Below are positions 23,251 through 27,441 of a stretch of DNA of 27,441 nt, in pieces; position 1 is the first letter of the stretch, and every line of letters starts with the position of its first letter. A model generated the notes under the pieces. The model did no database searches, was not told the DNA's origin, and saw only the letters and a program-made list of their open reading frames with translations. Origin of the DNA: a virus; the IMG/VR virus record IMGVR_UViG_3300042905_001594, positions 1-27,441 of that record, one strand, 5' to 3'. A program made the position numbers and the translations under genes.

Positions 23251-23293
23251 GCGGAACCCGGGCTCTGCCGCTCGTGTCCCCCCCTGGATATCT

Positions 23294-23335
23294 CATAACC
23301 CTTCCTGTACATAGATGTATTTGTTGCCGGTTATG
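23294..23335. repeat. Nested inverted repeats in the non-coding stretch before the minus-strand genes
   Basis: CATAACC (23294-23300) pairs with GGTTATG (23329-23335), and TACAT-AG-ATGTA (23308-23319) lies almost at the centre. Bases 23251-23503 otherwise hold no gene that I can support. The position between the island and the packaging genes makes this a candidate junction, protein-binding or packaging site. Confidence 0.4.
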
Positions 23336-23503
23336 GCTTGTGGTTTCGTAAGTTTTTTATGCTTTTGAAAAGAAACTTTATGCTCTAGATGTTGTACCCG
23401 TGGTGTACTTGTGTCTAACCGTTTGACTGAACTCTTGGCGACGGTCTTTAGCTCCCCCCACGCTTTACAACTTTATGTTGAAGGTGGCCGTTGCTAATTG
23501 CTT

Positions 23504-23752
23504 TTAGCCGACACCTAGAGTCTTGTTCTCATTCTTGACCTCGTACGTATCACCGTCAGGTGGCGTTTGTGACAGGGGAGGTCGGTCCCCATTTCTGGCC
23601 ACGTTTCCCTTTCCTGGCCTATCTGTCATTTGCATCCAGGGTCTAGGGCTTGCTCCACCGCTTTGCGGTTCGTCAGGTTGTGTATTGAGGATACTAGCTT
23701 GTGCGTTGCTTGCGCAACTGTGCTTGCCACTTTTCTGCTTGGCGAGCTGCAT
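23504..23752 (-). CDS. Hypothetical polar protein, minus strand, 82 aa
   Basis: The frame reads MQLAKQKSGKHSCASNAQAS and later NENKTLGVG; it is polar, low in hydrophobic residues and rich in N, Q, P and G. It shares 59 bases with the end of the next upstream gene (23694-23843) in another frame and lacks a clear ribosome site, so it could be translated by coupling; an internal ATG at 23635 is an alternative. Its A-rich coding strand matches the phage style outside the island. No family recognised. Confidence 0.45.
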   Translation of the reverse strand: MQLAKQKSGKHSCASNAQASILNTQPDEPQSGGASPRPWMQMTDRPGKGNVARNGDRPPLSQTPPDGDTYEVKNENKTLGVG

Positions 23753-23843
23753 CTCTTAGTAGTGCATCGTCTGACAGTTCTCGTTTTGCTTTCAAGTCTT
23801 TGCGTTTGATGACACTGTTTGTGTATCCGAGCCGTCCTGTCAT
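23694..23843 (-). CDS. Small basic helical protein, minus strand, 49 aa
   Basis: The protein reads MTGRLGYTNSVIKRKDLKAK, then ELSDDALLRDAARQAEKWQA: a basic start and an amphipathic helix. I choose the ATG at 23843 because a promoter with leaderless spacing stands right before it; the GTG at 23891 would need translation through that promoter. It is divergent from terL with 92 bases between the starts. A DNA-binding or regulatory role is possible but not shown. Confidence 0.6.
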   Translation of the reverse strand: MTGRLGYTNSVIKRKDLKAKRELSDDALLRDAARQAEKWQAQLRKQRTS

Positions 23844-23850
23844 GGGACCA

Positions 23851-23879
23851 ACTATAGCGAAGGTGCCGGGCCGATGCAA
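23851..23879 (-). promoter_or_regulatory. Putative leaderless promoter for the minus-strand genes
   Basis: On the minus strand, TTGCAT (23879-23874) and TATAGT (23856-23851, five of six) are 17 bases apart, and seven bases separate TATAGT from the ATG at 23843. There is no Shine-Dalgarno sequence. This is the best promoter match in the window. Confidence 0.6.
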
Positions 23880-23923
23880 GGAGGACGGCACGAAAGGAGA
23901 ATGCCCACCGACCCGGCGACTAG

Positions 23924-23935
23924 TATGTTATCAAC
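23924..23935 (+). promoter_or_regulatory. Putative leaderless -10 element for terL
   Basis: TATGTT (23924-23929) fits TAnnnT and ends six bases before the ATG at 23936; TAGTAT (23921-23926) overlaps it. No Shine-Dalgarno sequence lies at normal distance and no good -35 was found. An inverted repeat GTGCCG/CGGCAC (23863-23868, 23886-23891) lies between the two divergent genes. Confidence 0.45.
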
Positions 23936-25906
23936 ATGGCAAAAGGTAAACGTAACATTGCGCCAGAGGACCGCGCTCGTTTTTGGCAGTGCATCAATGC
24001 TGGGATGACAACCAAAGAAGCTTCGCACATGGCTGGTATCTCTTATGAAACTGGCAAGAAGTGGGTTGTGAAGCAACGCGTTCTTTCTACGGAGCTTAAA
24101 GAAGCTAAGTTGGCTGGCGTCAAGGTAGAGAGGGGTGGGACTCAGTATGACAAGATTAAAGAAACGGTCGCATCGGAAGACCTTCTGCCCCCCGTCTTAC
24201 CAGTTGACCGCCTTTCAGAAAGGGCTAAACGTGGTTTGGTGGACTTCGACTACTTCAGACGCGTGTATCTTGGGCGAGTGCCCAGTCCCTGGCAGGTGGA
24301 CGCTGCATATAAGGTCGTTGAATACCTTGAATCAGACGAAAAAGAGTTTCTAGTACTCAACTGCCCGCCTGGTGCTGGTAAGTCAACGTTGTTTCATGAT
24401 GTTGCAGTGTGGGTGATTGTGCGCAACCGTTCTATCCGTGTCATGATTGGTTCTGTTTCGCAGACGTTGGCTAAGCAGTACAGCCGTCGTATCCGTGAAA
24501 CGCTTGAACGTCCTGTTCCCTTGCAGCCAGATCCAGAGATGGTAAGACGTGGCTTAGCTTTGAATGCTGAGTCGTGCGTGTCTTTGGATTATGGGCGCTT
24601 CAAGCCTGCTAGTCAGGGTGCTTTGTGGCGAGCTGAAGAGTTTATTGTTGAGCAACAAGGTACTGGTGGGTTAGACAACAAGGAACCAACCGTGTCGGCT
24701 TACGGTATTGACTCGGAGTTCATTGGTCACCGTGCTGACCTTGTGTTGTTTGACGACGTTGCTTCTCCTGAGAACGCCAAAGAGTCGGCTGCTCGTGACA
24801 AGTTGTTAGAGCGTTGGGACTCTATGGCAGAAGCTCGTGTTGACCCAGGTGGCGTTCTGGCCGTGATTGGTCAGAGGTTGGGACCTGGCGACATCTATGC
24901 CCACTGTCTAGCTAAGGTGACCTACGACGACTTTGGTGATGACTACGACGGTAGCGACCAGACTCAGGCGACAGTAGAAGAACCAGTGAAGAAGCAGAAG
25001 TACCACCACCTTGTCTACAAAGCGTATTACGAAGAGCTAGATGATGGCCCCGCGTCTCGCACAACCAAAGCCGCGGCCTGGCCTGACGGCCCACTCCTCG
25101 ACCCTTTCCGTCTCTCCTGGAAAGATTTGTCATACATTAGACACTCCAATCCGCAAAAGTTCCAGGTTGTGTACCAGCAAGAAGACATGGAAGCAGGCGC
25201 TTACCTGATCGAACGGGTCTGGGCCACCGGTGGCATGGGGACGGACGGGGTGTTATACCCAGGGTGTGTGGATAGAGACCGTCGACCAGGCTTTATTCCA
25301 CCCAATTTGCGCCAACCAGTTATCTCTATAGCCTCTGTTGACCCGTCCCCGACCCAGTTTTGGGCGGTTCAGTGGTGGCTTTACCAACCAGAAACCAACC
25401 TTAGGTACCTAATTGACGCCGAAAGATGCAAATTAACTGCCGAAGAGCTACTTGGGTACTCGGTTGGCAGCGGTGAATACTCCGGCATCATGGATCAATG
25501 GCAAGAACGCAGCGTAGACATGGGGTATCCCATCAGCCACTGGATCGTTGAGGTCAACGCAGCGCAACGATTCCTTCTTGCGCATGACTTTGTGCGTCGT
25601 TGGCAGGCACTACATGGTGTCAATGTGATACCACACACCACAACCCGCAACAAACTTGACGAAAACCTTGGTGTTGAAGCTTTGTTGCCACCTTTGTGGC
25701 GCACCGGCCAGGTCCGGCTGCCAACAATGACCGAGAACTGGAAGACGTTGGCGTTTATTGACGAGATGACGTCATGGACACGCGACAAGAAGCGCGGCAC
25801 CGACTTGGTAATGGCACACTGGTTTGCAGAACTACATATGCCACGGCTCACACCCGCAACAAGACCGCCCCGGCAATGGAGACCAAGCTGGCTTTTGTCT
25901 TCATAG
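23936..25906 (+). CDS. terL: Terminase large subunit with N-terminal HTH, 656 aa
   Basis: Residues 143-151 are the Walker A motif (C-P-P-G-A-G-K-S-T), and LVLFDD273-D274 is Walker B. The C-terminal nuclease has acidic residues in SVDPSPTQFW, IVEVNAAQRF and KRGTDLVMAHWFAELH, as in terminase RNase H-like domains. The enzyme packages DNA into the head through the portal, and cuts it. The first 50 residues (DRARFWQCINAGMTTKEASH, then GISYETGKKWV) look like a helix-turn-helix of the kind normally seen in small terminase subunits. No separate small subunit was found next to it. The portal gene follows in the same direction after 50 bases. Confidence 0.92.
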   Translation: MAKGKRNIAPEDRARFWQCINAGMTTKEASHMAGISYETGKKWVVKQRVLSTELKEAKLAGVKVERGGTQYDKIKETVASEDLLPPVLPVDRLSERAKRGLVDFDYFRRVYLGRVPSPWQVDAAYKVVEYLESDEKEFLVLNCPPGAGKSTLFHDVAVWVIVRNRSIRVMIGSVSQTLAKQYSRRIRETLERPVPLQPDPEMVRRGLALNAESCVSLDYGRFKPASQGALWRAEEFIVEQQGTGGLDNKEPTVSAYGIDSEFIGHRADLVLFDDVASPENAKESAARDKLLERWDSMAEARVDPGGVLAVIGQRLGPGDIYAHCLAKVTYDDFGDDYDGSDQTQATVEEPVKKQKYHHLVYKAYYEELDDGPASRTTKAAAWPDGPLLDPFRLSWKDLSYIRHSNPQKFQVVYQQEDMEAGAYLIERVWATGGMGTDGVLYPGCVDRDRRPGFIPPNLRQPVISIASVDPSPTQFWAVQWWLYQPETNLRYLIDAERCKLTAEELLGYSVGSGEYSGIMDQWQERSVDMGYPISHWIVEVNAAQRFLLAHDFVRRWQALHGVNVIPHTTTRNKLDENLGVEALLPPLWRTGQVRLPTMTENWKTLAFIDEMTSWTRDKKRGTDLVMAHWFAELHMPRLTPATRPPRQWRPSWLLSS

Positions 25907-25920
25907 CACATCCTGATGTG
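25907..25920. promoter_or_regulatory. Palindrome between terL and portal
   Basis: CACATC-CT-GATGTG is a perfect six-base inverted repeat directly after the terL stop, followed by TATTAT (25921-25926), a good -10 box without a clear -35. It could be an operator over a portal promoter or a weak terminator. Confidence 0.35.
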
Positions 25921-25956
25921 TATTATTAAACGTACGGGTCATCTAGGAACGGTTGC

Positions 25957-27441
25957 ATGATTACAGTTGAAGAAATTCTTGCTCATTATAAGTCGCGCAG
26001 AGAAGCTCAAGGTCCTGTCCTGGAGCAAATGCGTAAAGTTCGGGAACTTGCCAACGGCGACACCATTATCCCCCTGAACGAACTTGATAAAGCTGCCAAG
26101 AGTTCTGTTGCCAACCTTCTAGTTCAAGGACTTGATCAGACATCGATGCGTATAGCGTCAACTTTCCCAACTCCGTACTTCCCACCGCTTGCCGAGGGCA
26201 AGGATAAATCCAAAGAACTAGCCAACACCCGCCGCAAAGCCATGCAGGCTATGTGGGAGCACAACCGCATGAAGATGAAAATGCGTCGCCGTGCCCGCCA
26301 CATCCTTGCCTACTCCTCGTCGCCGGTTGTTATCAAGCCCGACTTTAAGAACCTGATGCCAACCTGGTCGGTGCGTAACCCACTAGACACCTACCCGCTG
26401 CACACCGAGGACATCGACAACCCGGTTCCGGATAATGTAATTTTTTCTTATCAGAAGCCCCTGAAGTGGCTTCTGAATAACTACGGGTATGCAGTCGATG
26501 GCAAGCTTCGTCTTGGTCGCATCAGCAATGATGTCAAGTTCACAATTCTTGAATACGTTTGCGCCAACGAGATTGTTCTCTGTGCAGTCGGAGCAGAAGA
26601 CCAAGAAGGTCTTGACTCCGTAGAGCGTTGGGGTGCCAACGTTGTAGAACTTGAACGAATCGTCAACCGTGCCGAGTGCCCACTCGTAATCATCCCGCAG
26701 CGCATCACCCTAGACAAACCACGCGGACAGTTTGACGGCCTGCTTGGCATGTACTACACCCGTGCGCGTCTCCAAGCGCTAACCGAAATTGCTATCGAGC
26801 GCGGTATCTTCCCAGACGAATACCTGGTTGCTCGTCCTGGCGACAACCCGGAGATCGTGCAGATTGCAGACGGCAAGACCGGACAGCTTGGTGTTGTTAA
26901 GGGTGGAGACATCCAACAGTTGAACACTGCGCCTGGTTACAAGACTGACATGGCCCTTGACCGCCTCGAACGCCAAGAGCGTCTTGAGGGCGCAATCCCG
27001 GCAGAGTTTGGTGGCGAGTCCGCAACAAACATCCGTACTGGCCGTCGCGGCGAAAACGTTCTTGCTGCAACGGTGGACTTCCGAGTACAAGAAATCCAAT
27101 CAACATTCGAGTCCTCACTTGTTGAAGAAGACAAAGTTGCTATTGCAATTGAGAAAGCTTATTGGGGCAACAAGTCCAAGTCATTCTTTATCACTGGTCG
27201 CGCAAACATCAGTAAGGTTGACTATGTGCCAAACAAGGTTTGGGAAACAGACTTTCACTACGTTTCGTACCCAGCTTCCGGCACTGACGTAAACAGTTTG
27301 ATTATTGGAATTGGCCAGCGCCTCGGCATTGGTACGATGTCAAAAGAGTCAGCGCGTGAGGTTGACCCATTGATCTCTGATCCAGACCTTGAAGCTGACC
27401 GTATCACTGCAGAGGGCGTTGAGTCTGCGTTGCTTTCCAGT
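25957..27441 (+). CDS. Portal protein (5' part, 495 codons in the window)
   Basis: AGGAAC precedes the ATG by about seven bases and the frame stays open to the window end. The order VLEQMRKVRELANGD, SVANLLVQGLDQTSMRIAS, TRRKAMQAMWEHNRMKMKMR and later GQFDGLLGMYYTRARLQALTE and ESATNIRTGRRGENVLA fits phage portal proteins: a helical clip or stem region, a wing, and an active tunnel helix. The portal is a ring of 12 subunits at one head vertex through which DNA is packaged. It lies downstream of terL, as in most tailed phages. The call rests on pattern and position. Confidence 0.85.
   Translation, partial: MITVEEILAHYKSRREAQGPVLEQMRKVRELANGDTIIPLNELDKAAKSSVANLLVQGLDQTSMRIASTFPTPYFPPLAEGKDKSKELANTRRKAMQAMWEHNRMKMKMRRRARHILAYSSSPVVIKPDFKNLMPTWSVRNPLDTYPLHTEDIDNPVPDNVIFSYQKPLKWLLNNYGYAVDGKLRLGRISNDVKFTILEYVCANEIVLCAVGAEDQEGLDSVERWGANVVELERIVNRAECPLVIIPQRITLDKPRGQFDGLLGMYYTRARLQALTEIAIERGIFPDEYLVARPGDNPEIVQIADGKTGQLGVVKGGDIQQLNTAPGYKTDMALDRLERQERLEGAIPAEFGGESATNIRTGRRGENVLAATVDFRVQEIQSTFESSLVEEDKVAIAIEKAYWGNKSKSFFITGRANISKVDYVPNKVWETDFHYVSYPASGTDVNSLIIGIGQRLGIGTMSKESAREVDPLISDPDLEADRITAEGVESALLSS

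Larger units (their letters stand above)
18541..23290. other. Compositional island
   Basis: From here to about 23290 the base and codon use differs from both flanks: GATCG and CGA are very frequent, arginine is often CGA, and leucine is often CTC, in coding and in non-coding DNA alike. The flanking phage genes prefer CGT/CGC and are richer in A. The island holds two transcription units with similar terminators and no recognised integrase or transposase. Boundaries are approximate. Confidence 0.7.

Noticed and set aside
23127-23297. 56-codon minus-strand frame over the CGCTTCGCTC repeats
   Set aside because: A possible ribosome site is present, but the peptide is mostly translation of the repeats and shows no domain.

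Overview
The window is most of the genome of a tailed double-stranded DNA phage whose host is most likely an actinobacterium. The phage assignment rests on recognisable terminase, portal, N4-gp56-type major capsid, S74 tail-fibre and lysis genes. The host assignment rests on a WhiB-family regulator, an Rpf-like (actinobacterial transglycosylase-type) secreted enzyme and promoters that look leaderless. The small lysine-rich proteins are of a kind I know from aquatic phages, so a freshwater or marine host is a reasonable but unproven guess. No integrase, tRNA, CRISPR array or insertion sequence was seen. No polymerase, primase or helicase was seen either.

Layout: (1) 1-533 is the 3' end of the major capsid gene, closed by a strong terminator. 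(2) 598-3782 holds two small unknown genes, a GT-B glycosyltransferase, a run of five small lysine-rich genes and a small beta-sandwich protein. (3) 3782-6361 encodes a BclA-like protein (GPT-type collagen repeat plus C1q-like tip), followed at once by a GT-A glycosyltransferase with TPR-like repeats. (4) 6385-10818 encodes a connector-like protein, a large propeller-like virion protein and a tail fibre ending in an S74 self-cleaving chaperone. (5) 10815-11884 is the lysis cassette: a holin-like protein, an M15 peptidase and two tiny membrane proteins. (6) 11909-13847 has an HTH-like protein, a metallophosphoesterase, a hidden 45-residue zinc-knuckle gene and small unknown genes. (7) 13888-16656 is a recombination operon: YqaJ-type exonuclease, RecT annealing protein, ribbon-helix-helix protein, PD-(D/E)XK nuclease and SSB. 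(8) 16719-18538 has the secreted transglycosylase-like protein, WhiB and a set of very small genes. (9) 18541 to about 23290 is a compositional island (GATCG-rich, many CGA arginine codons). It holds a MoxR-like AAA+ ATPase, a VWA-domain protein, a 65-residue and a 338-residue unknown in one overlapping operon, then a separate 158-residue unknown and a gene-poor stretch with repeats. (10) 23504-23843 carries two small minus-strand genes, divergent from terL (23936-25906) and the portal gene (25957 to the end of the window).

The window ends inside portal and begins inside the capsid gene. In a normal morphogenesis module, scaffold or protease genes lie between these, so the window is probably a linearised piece of a circular or circularly permuted genome with only a few kilobases missing. 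No tape-measure gene lies between capsid and lysis, which fits a short-tailed (podovirus-like) particle.

The features most worth following are: the MoxR/VWA island with its own promoter and palindromic operator; the collagen-like fibre paired with glycosyltransferases; the secreted transglycosylase beside WhiB; the apparent leaderless promoters at three transcription units; and the overlapping micro-genes.
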